From: Myxocyprinus asiaticus
Lineage: Eukaryota > Chordata > Actinopteri > Cypriniformes > Catostomidae
Reading direction: 5' to 3'
NCBI RefSeq assembly: GCF_019703515.2
Contig: NC_059349.1
Coordinates: forward strand, 25,144,744 to 25,208,743
Length of the DNA stretch: 64,000 bases
The notes under the pieces were generated by a model. The model did not search any database. It was given only the letters and a program-made list of their open reading frames with translations, and had not been told where the DNA came from. Position numbers and translations under genes: made by a program. Shown in pieces: positions 1-9,965 of the stretch; positions within the stretch are counted from its first letter, which is position 1, and every line of letters starts with the position of its first letter.

Positions 1-2539
1 AGATCCTTGGCACAGGAAAAGAGTTTAACCATTTTCTGTCAGCTGTTGAAACTTCCTATAAGGATTTAGTTTTTTCAATTTGCTCTCCCTGTGGATTTGA
101 GTGGTTTTCCAGGGCTCTGAGATTGGCTGCTTTAAAACTGGAGAAATCCCCTCTTACATACAGTCATATCCTCTGATCCTTGACTTCTCTCCTTCTAACC
201 TTACAGCGACCAAAGTGTTTGTCACGCTCTGAAAGGTTAGAGAGTTTGTATTTTTAATTTAACAGTCAGGGTCAGATCAAGGGGGATGCTGGGGTGGGCT
301 TTGCCCCCCTCCCCCCAAGCACAAATTGTAATGGTGCTAAACCTAAAACTTAAAGTATACTTCAGTCAGAAGCGAATGGCAACAGAGTGCATGAACTCTG
401 AACGCGCGCAGCCCATTTTTCCTAACCGTGTGTCTTTGAAAGCACAGAATGCGCATGCGCCTGGAATTACTTGCACTAATTGGTGGTTCCACAAGGTTGC
501 AAAATTCACATTTGAGCCGTTGCTGTCACGAAGAAGTGATAGATGTAATTGCAGGTAAACAATCTTCGTTATGTGTTATTGCCCCCTTTATGTAACCGTT
601 CTAAATCCTGTCCTGTCAACAGTAGAGAATATTATGAGACTTTAGTTAAAAACTGCATTATGGGGAATCTGCTGAACATTTCACAAATGAGTTGGACATG
701 TTTATGTTAATTACAACATGCAGCCTATTTTGAGTGGTTAGGGCTTGTAACTGGCAAGAAATTCTGCTTTATATGGAAAACACAGTGCATCCAGTTAGAG
801 GAGCAAGGCACATGGCTTTGGCAATTTACAGAATCTTGAGGAAATGACAGAAATGAGAGTAGTTTGCAGTTGATTAGATTTAGAAGATTAAATATAGTTC
901 CCATTTCATTATGTCAATTCACATTGCTCTAAAGCTGAAATAATATCCTTCTATTTCATCAAAAGATGAATCTTATGCATTTGAATGTATTAAAGTCTCA
1001 GTGTGTAAGTTATTAAGATGCAAATCTATGTGGCAGCTTTAGCAGTAGCAATGTAAGTAATGGATTCAGGGTCATGTTTATTCTGTTTTTAACAGATGCA
1101 TCAACACACAATTTTAGCAAGATAAGAAGGCAATAAACAACATGTTCAAATTACAACCCGTTACTCTGCTCTCCCATACAAAGTTTAGAACTTTCAGCAG
1201 AACTTCAGGCCCAATCAGATGTCACTGATCATAAAAATCCCCATATGTCACAATCAACAAATGTTCAGTCATGCTAGTAAACTGGTTTCTGTCATGAAGT
1301 TTACAACACTTGACATAGTTATTCCTTTTAACCACAAGATGGCATTCGCAAATTCCTCACAGGATTTATCTCTTGTATCGCCCTTGAATTTTTCACATTC
1401 CTCAATGCTTATCATTGCCAAATAAGTATGTGGAAGTCAGGCATCATGCACTATTCTAACGACTTTGTTTCCTCTAACGTCAATAAGCCTAGAACAATAT
1501 GATAAAAAACAAAAAGGAACATTACAATACAAGAAAATTTTATTACAGTATTTGTTACAAATTGGCTATCATGGCTAAATCATAATAGAAATTGATTGTT
1601 AACTGCAAGAGGAATGGTAGAAAGATTTGGGCTGGGAATTATTTGTTGCACTACAAAGAAGTGAAAACTTTTAAAGAGTGGACAATGTGCATACTTCAGA
1701 CTTGACTGAAACCACATGTCTGAAGCTCGATCAAACTGAAATGTTTTCACATCTGCTGCTTGGAAAAATCCTGTGAAAATGAATTAGTATCTAGCTGATT
1801 TTCAGTCAGTGTAATAGATGTATAACAGCAATGCCTGTGAGAAACTCAATCCCTAATTCTAAAATTAAACATGTCTTAAAGCTAGGCATATTTTAAATGT
1901 TTAAATATTTTATTACATTTTCTTCCTCTAAATGTATGGTTAAAACGTTACATGTGGATTTTTTTAAAAGTTACTCTAGGAAACTTGTTAAGAAATGTTG
2001 AATGAAAAACATTGCTTTCATTGCCCTGGGCATTCTGTTCAGACATTAGGGGAGCATTAAAGGAATCATTTTAGTTTGTATTCTTAACATTGCCATAAAG
2101 GCAACATGCTTCCTCTGGGACATCTGTGATGTCCCAGAGGAAACAGAGGTGCACTGTTCTGGCCATAATGACGAACTAAACACCAGGGAGCAGCTGTTTG
2201 TGCCCCAGAGGTCACCTTTATCTAGAGGTCTGTAGGAGGTTGGTGGACGTCAACATCCCACCACATGAAAAAGCCTATTGATTGAAGAAGCTACCTCTGA
2301 TGCCTCTATGACTCATATAGGTTAGTAAAGTAGCAATAGGCACCATAGAAGATCAAGGAGAATACAAACACAGCATTAAACTTAGAGTTTTTCACATTTT
2401 ATTTAGTTTTATTTTATGTTGCTCTAACGGTTTACCCATTATACTGCCCATTATACATTATACGGTTAAGGGTTATGGTTTGGGTTAGAGGGTGTAATAC
2501 AGTCAACAGGAAGGCATATATTTAATTAAGGAATATTCC
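1..2539. other. Non-coding AT-rich flank
   Basis: No exon, RNA gene or complete mobile element recognised. Short open frames here (for example 286-558 and 1219-1425) have low-complexity or unremarkable translations and no splice or family support. The only structured item is a perfect 15-bp inverted repeat at 2110-2142, listed separately. Confidence 0.6.
2110..2142. repeat. Perfect short hairpin (15-bp arms, 3-nt loop)
   Basis: The arm at 2110-2124 is the exact reverse complement of 2128-2142, separated by TGT. The arms contain the CCTCTGGGACATC core. No flanking precursor-like extension of the stem is obvious, so it is annotated only as an inverted repeat. Confidence 0.7.
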
Positions 2540-2960
2540 TTTAAAAAAAAAAAAAAAAAGCATAAATCTGGGTTACAGTGACACACTTGCAATGGAAGTG
2601 AATGGGGCCAATGCATAAACGTTAAAATACTGTTTCAAGAGTGTAGTCACAAGACGTTAACAATATGCGTGTTAACATTATTTTGTGTGATAAAATGAAA
2701 ACCTTAAAATTACCATAAAACATTTTACAGCTAAAATAATAGAAAAGTTTTAACAGTAGAATGAACGTAAGTGCTTTTGTAAAATTATAAGCTTCACATT
2801 TCTGCCTTTAAACCCTCCAAAAATTGGCCCCATTCACCTCCATTGTAAGTGCCTTACTGTAACCTCGATTTTTGCTTCTTTTTTTCAAAGAAAACGAGGG
2901 ATGATTTGAAATAATTTTTTGTGGTAATCAACATTATTTCACAAATGTTGTCCCTAGCAT
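2540..2960. mobile_element. Degraded MITE, same family as 43557-45341
   Basis: Shares several blocks with the TTAA-flanked element at 43557-45341: the stretch around AATGGAAGTGAATGGGGCC near 2590, its near-reverse complement near 2820-2850, and the GTGGTAATCAACATTAT block near 2920. The two blocks face each other, as terminal inverted repeats should. The outermost termini are eroded, and a homopolymer A run (about 2544-2560) sits at the left edge. It has no coding capacity, so mobilisation would have needed a transposase in trans. Confidence 0.55.
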
Positions 2961-4941
2961 TTTTCTTGGGTGTTTCTTCTGTTGCCTAATAATATTTCAC
3001 TTACTATTTTGCACAGTCTAAATGGGTCTTTATACGTGAAAATATATAGCTGCCTTTATATTTTAGGGGATCGCAAGGAAATCATCATATCTGGGGATCC
3101 TTGGCAATAAAAAGTTTGAAAAACTTACATTACTATGATCTGTCCTGTGACAGACAAGTTTGGCACAACTATGCATAGACTCAGAGAACACCTGTGTGTG
3201 AAAATCTCAGTAACTACAAAATCCATTAGAAAACCAAAAAAACGTCAAAGCCGTTTTGTCTCAGTTTCTGTTTTGGCATAATGATAGAGTTTTGTACTGC
3301 TTTGTGGGACAGTATAGCCAAGAGCATCATGTGAAAGTTTGTATAGTTATCACATTCAAGCTTCTAAAACGATTGTCACATTAGATTCACTTTATCCTAA
3401 CGTTTTGCTGACATAGCCTATTGCTCTGGAACCGCTAAGGAAATGAGCTTGTTTATGACTTACATTTATATTGTTTAGTGCATGTGGCCTGCACATTTTC
3501 TCTGAAAGGCTGCATTCCCCCCTCCAAACAGAGTATGCACTTTTTCCCAGATCAGACAGTTGCATTCTTGGATACACCAGTGATGAGATTGACTAGTGGG
3601 CTGGATTGTTGCAAGCATGTAACCTCACATATATCTGGAACAAGTTTCCAGACTCCAGAGGGAGCTGTACAGTCTGGCAATACTCGCTTTTAAGGTGAAG
3701 ACTCCTCACCTCTCTTCTTGTCAGCTGTGGCCATAGAGACTTTGGTGAGACACGTTTTATACAGAGGTAATGAAAAGTTGATAGAAAACAGGTGGACATT
3801 AAATTAGTTCGGCAGTGTTAGTGCTCTGTCTCAGCTGTGTTCCATTGTGTGAGCAAAAACATCCAAGAAATCTATACACATGAGCTCCTAGTAAAACCTT
3901 CTTCATTTACATCAGTTATGGTGTCGGTATCCCTTCCTGCATATTTAACACAGCTTTGTTGTTTATTTGTGTACAAGTCACAAAAAGAGAGGGCTGAATA
4001 GATTGTTACTCTGGCCACATAAATGACTATATGACTATGTCCATGCTGAATCTGTAATAATGCTCTTAGTACAACTTTAAGTCATGATTGCTGGTCTTTG
4101 AAATTGTTTTGAAGGAGGGTATTGATGGATTACAAAACTGCTTACTTCAAGTAACGAGGTGATTCTTCAGTTGGGAGATTTCTTTTTAATTATTTATTTT
4201 ATTTTTATATATATATATTTTTTTACCATTTTATAACATTTTATTGCGTTTCTTAAATAAAAAATGTTTTCCCGATTTTTTAATGTAGAAATGTTCATGT
4301 TAATTTGCCATAATTTCTCTCTGGGGCTTTTCAACTTTCCCTCTCTAATAAATTCATAAAAAGTGTTAAAATCAATTAAATTCTACTTTGCATTTTTCCC
4401 CAAGAACTTAAAGCAACATGTTTACAAATAATTTTGTATTTTATTTTATTTTATTTAGCAAAGAGTCACTGTCCCCAATACACGGCAATTATTTTAGAAA
4501 ACAATGAGATTTCGGCAAAAAAGTTTATAAGTGTTTGTTGTAGAAATGATAATTGACAGAGGAGCACATCTCTGCCAGGGCAGCAGAGTGACATTATGAA
4601 GAACCGAAATGTAATTAATTTCAAGATTTTTAAATCATGATCTGAAAGTAGCTTTTAGGTGTCATTATCAAACAGGTTATTGTATATTAAGAATTTTTTC
4701 TAAATTCAAATCTAAATTAAAAGTTAACAGCGTGCTAGCTTAATTGTTGTGTTAGCATGTCCACAACAAGTGGCTTATCCAACGTTTTCTCCAAAAAATA
4801 GAAAATGTAATTTCCATAACACACAATATTAAAAATCCATTACATTTTAACAAAATTTACTTGAAAGTTGATCTAGGCCATGATCAGACCTTTATTTCAG
4901 GACATGTGATAAAAGTTATAACATACTGTAGATGAAACATA
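2961..4941. other. Non-coding, AT-rich
   Basis: No gene recognised. Near 3060-3125 a fragment (GGGGATCC...AAAGTTTGAAAAACTT) resembles the end of a dispersed repeat that may also be present, in opposite orientation, near 30395-30480. Open frames at 3392-3799 lie on opposite strands over each other and have no family resemblance. Confidence 0.5.
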
Positions 4942-5128
4942 GTTCCCTATCTGTCACTCACTCGACGTTGTGTCGATGTAGTGACACTAGGGGTCACTCT
5001 TGGGAGCCCGAGACACCTCTGGTCTTTGATAAAAGGCCAATGAAAATTGGTGAGTGGTATTTGCATGCCACTCCCCAGGACATATGGATATAAAAGGAGC
5101 TGGTATGCAACCACTCATTCAGATTTTC
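4942..5128 (+). repeat. DIRS left inverted terminal repeat
   Basis: From the GACGTTGTGTCGATG core (about 4964) to the CACTCATTCAG block near 5120 it is the near-perfect reverse complement of about 9767-9915. The first 22 nt (GTTCCCTATCTGTCACT...) are specific to the left end and are matched only by the ICR. It contains an ATTTGCAT octamer and a TATAAAAGG box, so it probably also carries the element's promoter. Confidence 0.9.
5059..5097 (+). promoter_or_regulatory. Octamer plus TATA box in DIRS left repeat
   Basis: ATTTGCAT (5059-5066) matches the POU-family octamer, and TATAAAAGG (5089-5097) lies about 23 bp downstream in the transcribed orientation, followed about 285 bp later by the first gag-like ATG at 5382. 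Both motifs are seen directly; a promoter role is inferred from spacing and position at the 5' end of the element. Confidence 0.5.
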
Positions 5129-5381
5129 TCTTCGGAGCCAAACGGTCATGCTCATTGAGCTGAATATCACTGTTCATTCACCTCTGCTGGATCTGACGGC
5201 GCATTTCAGCAGCTTCTCCCTCCTCTGCACTGGTGCACTGCAGAGAACGCCCCTGGGTGCTTCGGCAGAAAACAAAGAGAGTATATTTTCTGAAAGAGCA
5301 TTTTTCCTCTCTAAAAGAGTATATATTTCTCTAAAAGAGCGCTCACACGGAACATCTTTTTAAAGACGCGTCTTTTTAAAG

Positions 5382-6190
5382 ATGCCTTTCCGATTGTATG
5401 TTATTCCTGGTTGCGGTCGTTATCTCTCAATTTCGGATGGTCATGATCGCTGTCTTTCGTGTCTGGGCGCAACCCACACGGAAGCAGAGTTTGTGAATGG
5501 TTCATGTTCTCACTGCGAGAATATGACCATGGCAACGTAGTGGTCGCGGCTTGCTTTCGTAAGAAAAGCAAGCCACCCCAGCGGCTCCCCGCCTCGGTCC
5601 TTCTACCTACGGGTATGAGGCCAGTGCGGCTAGCACTGGGGGTGATTTGGGGACCCCAGTGGGATCGTCTCCACCGGGTATCCCCCCACGGACCTCCCAT
5701 TCCTCAGCAGTGCCCTTTCCGCCCCTGAGCGCCCAGCTGTGGCACACAGCTGCCCCCGATGTGGCAGCCTCCATGGGTTACGAGGACAGGCCTCTTCCTC
5801 CCCTGTCCCAGGCTGTTCCGGGGGTGGTCACAAGGAGCCAGGTAAGTGCTTCGATGTCCCTAGACTCAGCACGGCCACGACGTGCTGTGGCACCTCACGC
5901 TCCGCCCTGCCGGTACGTCCGACGACGTTGTCCCCTTGGTCCCCCTCGCGCAGAATTTGGACGCGTGGCTTGCGCTTTCCAATCCGTCGCGGTGTCTGAT
6001 CCGGACCGTCCAACTCGGCTACGCGATTCAGTTCGCCAGGCGCCCGCCCAGGTTCAGCAGTATTCACTTCACCTTGGTCAAGGGCGAAAACGCCACCACC
6101 CTGCGCGCGGAGATCGCTACCCTCCTACGGAAGGACGCAACAGAACCTGTCCCTCCAGCTGAGATGAAGAAAGGGTTTTACAGCCCCTAA
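5382..6190 (+). pseudogene. DIRS gag-like region, broken
   Basis: The first plausible start is ATG 5382. It gives a 52-residue Cys/His-rich N-terminus (MPFRLYVIPGCGR, then HDRCLSCLG and CSHCEN) that ends at an in-frame TAG at 5538. Proline-rich open stretches continue in other frames to about 5880, which suggests frameshifts. DIRS first ORFs are gag-like with Cys/His motifs near the N-terminus, and this agrees in place and composition. The end overlaps the start of the reverse-transcriptase frame near 5882, as is usual for DIRS. It would have packaged element RNA. The assignment rests on position and the Cys/His motif, not on a database match. Confidence 0.55.
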
Positions 6191-7930
6191 TTCATCGTAC
6201 CGAAAAAAGGCGGTGGGTTGCTGCCAATCTTGGACCTGCGAGTACTGAACCGGGCTTTACACAGACTCCCGTTCAAGATGCTGACGCAAAGACACATTCT
6301 GGCAAGCGTCCGGCATCAAGATTGGTTCATGGCGGTAGACCTGAAGGATGCGTACTTCCACGTCTCAATCCTTCCTCGACACAGACCCTTCCTGCGGTTC
6401 GCGTTCGAGGGTCAGGCGTATCAGTACAAAGTCATCCCTTTCGGCCTGTCCCTGTCTCCTCGCGTCTTTACGAGGATCGCAGAGGCTGCCCTTGCCCCGC
6501 TAAGGGTGGTGGGCATTCGCATTCTCAACTATCTCGATGACTGGCTAATCCTAGCTCACTCTCGAGACGTGTTGTGCGCACACAGGGACCTGGTGCTCTC
6601 ACACCTCAACTGACTAGGGCTTCGGGTCAACTGGGAAAAAAGCAAGCTCCTCCCGGTTCAGAGCATCTCTTTTCTCGGTTTGGAGTTGGACTCAGTCTCC
6701 TTGACGGCGCGCCTTACAAACGAGCGCACCCAGTCGGTGCTGGCCTGTTTGAAGGCGTTCAAACAGGGAACAGCGGTTCCACTGAAACTTTTTCAGAGGC
6801 TCCTGGGGCATATGGCGTCCTCGGTGGTGGCCACCCCGCTCGGGTTGATGCATATGAGGCCGCTTCAGCACTGGCTCCAGACTTGAGTCCCGAGACGGGC
6901 ATGGTGCCACGGGACACACTGCATGGCCATTACGTCAGTCTGTCACCATCTTTTCAGCCCTTGGACTGACCTCTCGTTTCTACGAGCAGGTGTTCCTCTA
7001 GAACTGGTCTCCAAGCGCGTCGTGGTCATGACAGACGCCTCCAAAATGGGCTGGGGCGCTGTTTGCAACGGGCACGCAGCCGTTGGCCTCTGGACGGGCC
7101 CGCGACTGCATTGGCACATCAACTGCTTCGAGTTATTGGCAATTCTGCTCGTCCTGCGGCGGTTCCGGCCGTTGATCCAGGGCAAGCACGTGTTAGTTCG
7201 GATGGACAGCACAGCAGCGGTAGCATATGTCAACTGCCAAGGCGGTCTGCGCTCTCACTGTATGTCACAACTCGCCCGCCATCTCCTCCTCCAGAGTCAG
7301 CAGCACTTCAAGTTGCTGCAAGCCACTCACATCCCGGGCAACCTCAACACTACAGCGAACGCGCTGTCACGGCAGGTTTCCCTCAGGGGAGAGTGGATAC
7401 TCCACCCTCAGGTGGTCCAGCTGATTTGGAATCGATTCGGACGGGCACAGGTGGACCTGTTCGCCTCCCAAGAATCCTCCCACTGCCCGCTCTGGTACGC
7501 CCTCACCGAGGCTCCCCTTGGCATAGACACACTGGCACACGGCTGGCCCCCTGGCCTACGCAAATATGCGTTTCCCCCAGTGAGCCTGCTTGCACGGACT
7601 CTGTGCAAGGTCAGGGAGGACGAGGAGCAGGTCGTCCTGGTAGCACCCTACTGGCCCACCCAGATGTGGTTCTCGGACCTCACGCTCCTCACAACAGCTC
7701 CCCTGGTGAATTCCCCTGAGGAAGGACCTTCTTTCTCAGGGATGGGGCACCCTCTGGCACCCGTGCCCAGACCTCTGGAATCTCCATGTCTTGTCCCTGG
7801 ACGGGACGCGGAAGACCTAAGCGGTCTACCACCCGCGGTGGTAGACACGATCACTCAGGCTAGGGCCCCCTCTACGAGGCGCCTGTATATCTTTAAGTGG
7901 CATCTGTTTGCTAAGTGGTGTTCTTCCTGA
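5882..7930 (+). pseudogene. DIRS reverse transcriptase / RNase H / methyltransferase-like polyprotein, four stops
   Basis: All segments lie in one forward frame. The N-terminal linker (VPLVPLAQNLDAWLAL) leads into the RT fingers (VPKKGGG, LPILDLRVLN near 6210), palm (MAVDLKDAYFHVSI near 6340) and catalytic box YLDDW near 6530. The RNase H domain follows with the catalytic-type acidic residues in VVVMTDASKMGWGA (about 7020), CFELLAI (about 7125) and VRMDSTAAVAYV (about 7200). A C-terminal block (QVDLFASQ... and VAPYWPTQMW, 7450-7680) matches the methyltransferase-like domain described for DIRS elements. In-frame stops are TAA 6188-6190, TGA 6611-6613, TGA 6884-6886 and TGA 7928-7930. It is disabled as a protein, but the domain order is clear. 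Confidence 0.9.
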
Positions 7931-8824
7931 CGCGAAGACCCCCTGAGATGCGCAGTTGGATCAATGCTCTCCTTCCTGCAGGAGAGGTTGGAAGGGAGGC
8001 TGTCCCCCTCCACCTTGAAGGTGTACGTTGCCGCCATAGCAGCACACCACGACGCAGTTGACGGTAAGTCCTTAGGGAAGCACGACCTGATCATCAGGTT
8101 CCTAAGAGGCACCAGGAGGCTGAATCCCTCCAGACCGCACCTCGTTCCCTCATGGGATCTTTCCGTAGTTCTTCAGGGTCTACAGAGAGCACCCTTTGAG
8201 CCTTTGCAGTCAGCCGAGCTTAAGGCACTCTCCTTGAAGACTGCCCTCCTGACTGCGCTCACTTCCATCAAGAGGGTAGGTGACCTGCAAGCGTTCTCTG
8301 TCAGCGAAACGTGCCTGGAATTTGGTCCGGGTTACTCTCACTTGATCCTGAGACCCCGACCAGGCTATGTGCCCAAGGTTCCCACCACCCCTTTTTGGGA
8401 CCAGGTGGTGAACCTGCAAGCACTGCCCCAGGAGGAGGCAGACCCAGCCCTGTCGTTGCTGTGTCCGGTGCGCGCTTTACGCATCTATTTGGATCGCACG
8501 CAGAGCTTTAGAATCTCTGAGCAGCTCTTTGTCTGCTTTGGTGCACAGCGGAAAGGAAGCGCTGTCTCCAAGCAGAGGATCGCCCACTGGCTCGTTGACA
8601 CCATAACTATGGCATATCTCGCCCAGAACATGCCGCCCCCGGTAGGGCTACAAGCCCATTCTACCCGAGGTGTAGCGGCTTCCTGGGCCCTGGCCAGAGG
8701 TGCCTCTCTAACAGACATTTGCAGAGCAGCGGGCTGGGGAACACCCAACACCTTTGCAAGGTTCTACAACCTCCGGGTGGAACCGGATTTGTCCCAGGTA
8801 GTGGCATGCAACACAAGCAGATAA
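7931..8824 (+). CDS. DIRS tyrosine recombinase (open frame)
   Basis: This frame continues the RT/RNase H frame past the TGA at 7928 and is open to TAA 8822. The first ATG is 7964, giving 286 residues. The SAM-like core-binding part (SPSTLKVYVAAIAAHHD, residues 14-30) precedes the catalytic domain. The catalytic set of tyrosine recombinases is present: Arg104 in SIKRVGDL, His232 and Arg235 in AHSTRG, and Tyr268 in FARFYNL, with Gly-Trp-Gly at 257-259 before it. This enzyme class joins the circular DNA intermediate into the chromosome without making a target duplication. It is the only DIRS domain here without an internal stop. Whether it is ever expressed separately is unknown; in an intact copy it would be read as the downstream part of the same frame or as a third ORF. 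Confidence 0.88.
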   Translation, partial: REDPLRCAVGSMLSFLQERLEGRLSPSTLKVYVAAIAAHHDAVDGKSLGKHDLIIRFLRGTRRLNPSRPHLVPSWDLSVVLQGLQRAPFEPLQSAELKALSLKTALLTALTSIKRVGDLQAFSVSETCLEFGPGYSHLILRPRPGYVPKVPTTPFWDQVVNLQALPQEEADPALSLLCPVRALRIYLDRTQSFRISEQLFVCFGAQRKGSAVSKQRIAHWLVDTITMAYLAQNMPPPVGLQAHSTRGVAASWALARGASLTDICRAAGWGTPNTFARFYNLRVEPDLSQVVACNTSR

Positions 8825-9582
8825 GCCCGGGATAGCTGGCGGGGTGTATCACTTGCACATAGCACCTTCCACCTCCCTTGGAGCTGAAGACGTGCGCCGT
8901 TAATTCCCAGTAGTGTTCACAAACTTTGTTCCCTGGTTGACTTCCTCCGAGCCCTGTGGCAGTCGAGTTTTCGGAGAGACTCGCTGCCGGCCCAGTACAC
9001 GCGCTAACTAAGAGCCCTGTTCTGGGGTAGGTGCTCCGCATGTGGCGGTTCCCTGTAAGGCTAACCCCATGCGATATATATCTTCTGCTAGTTCGTTTCC
9101 CTGCTGGCAAACTGTGTCTTCCTTGGGCAGAGCCCCTCTGCCCCAGTCTCCATGTTTGTTGTAACTCCTCCCCCATTGGGCAGGATCTACCTTGAAGGCT
9201 CTCCACATGGTTGGAAAGACCATGTGATGTATTCTTCCACTTAAATACCCCCCCCTCTCTTTGGGAGAGGTGTGGTCTCCACGGTGTCTTCCCCTTGGGA
9301 GGGACACCCCCCGACTAGACCTGGTGGCCCAGTCGGATAATCCCCCTTCTTTTTTAGGGAGTGGAAAAAGAGAAGGGGAAAAGAGGCCACGACTGGGTTA
9401 AACCTGTCTCTATCTTTGGGTAGTCGACTTGTCCCCAAAAAGGGCCGTTCGACACTCATAACTATGTTGGGGGAGGTTACGTGTCGACCTGGTGTGCTGG
9501 CTATGAGGCACACAGCAAGTCTGTCCACCACACACTGCCAGTTCACGTAACACAGTTCAACCAGTTGTGGCGTTTCGTATAG
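8825..9582 (+). other. DIRS 3' untranslated segment
   Basis: Non-coding region between the recombinase stop and the ICR. Short open frames on both strands overlap each other and carry no recognisable domain. Pyrimidine-rich tracts with CCCCC runs occur at 9245-9310. Confidence 0.6.
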
Positions 9583-9583
9583 G

Positions 9584-9693
9584 GACCCCTAGTGTCACTA
9601 CATCGACACAACGTTGAGTAAGTGACAGATAGGGAACGTCATGGTTACTGGTGTAACCTCTGTTCCCTGATGGAGGGAACGAGACGTTGTGTC
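9584..9693. repeat. DIRS internal complementary region (ICR)
   Basis: Bases 9584-9637 are the reverse complement of the left terminus 4942-4995 with two visible differences. Bases 9638-9693 are the reverse complement of the right terminus 9910-9965 with one visible difference. The two halves abut at GGGAAC/GTCATG, which is the complement of the junction formed if the two element ends are joined. In the DIRS-1 model this segment templates ligation of the two cDNA ends into a circle. Confidence 0.9.
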
Positions 9694-9749
9694 CCTCCTG
9701 CCACAACGCTGAACTACCCGCTGAAATGGCTGGACCTTATATCGGCTCC

Positions 9750-9965
9750 TCAGCATAAAACCTGAATGAGTGGTTGCATACCAGCTCCTTTTATACCCGT
9801 ATGTCAGGGGGAGTGGCATGCAAATACCACTCGCCAATTTTCATTGGCCTTTTATCAAAGACCAGAGGTGTCTCGGGCTCCCAAGAGTGACCCCTAGTGT
9901 CACTACATCGACACAACGTCTCGTTCCCTCCATCAGGGAACGGAGGTTACACCAGTAACCATGAC
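9750..9965 (-). repeat. DIRS right inverted terminal repeat
   Basis: Reverse complement of the left repeat over about 150 bp, including the GACACTAGGGGTCAC and TTTGCATGCCACTCC blocks. Its outermost ~50 bp (ending GTAACCATGAC) is specific to the right end and matched only by the ICR. It carries an inverted copy of the octamer and of the TATA box (TATAAAAGG on the minus strand, 9787-9795), so minus-strand transcription into the element from this end is possible. Confidence 0.9.

Larger units (their letters stand above)
4942..9965 (+). mobile_element. DIRS-like tyrosine-recombinase retrotransposon, full length but disabled
   Basis: A 5.0-kb element in the order: left inverted terminal repeat, gag-like region, a reverse transcriptase/RNase H/methyltransferase-like region, tyrosine recombinase, internal complementary region (ICR), right inverted terminal repeat. 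Inverted rather than direct terminal repeats, a recombinase instead of a DDE integrase, and an ICR that is complementary to both outer ends are the defining DIRS features. The limits are set by the ICR, whose two halves meet exactly at the complements of GTTCCCTATC (left end) and GTAACCATGAC (right end). No target-site duplication is seen, as expected for recombinase-mediated integration. Coding parts lie mostly in one forward frame interrupted by stops, so this copy is not autonomous. Zebrafish and other fish carry related DIRS families. Confidence 0.93.

Noticed and set aside
5647..6162. 171-codon proline/arginine-rich frame in the DIRS element as a separate protein
   Set aside because: Its second half overlaps the reverse-transcriptase N-terminal frame and reads as a shadow; only the first part may belong to gag.
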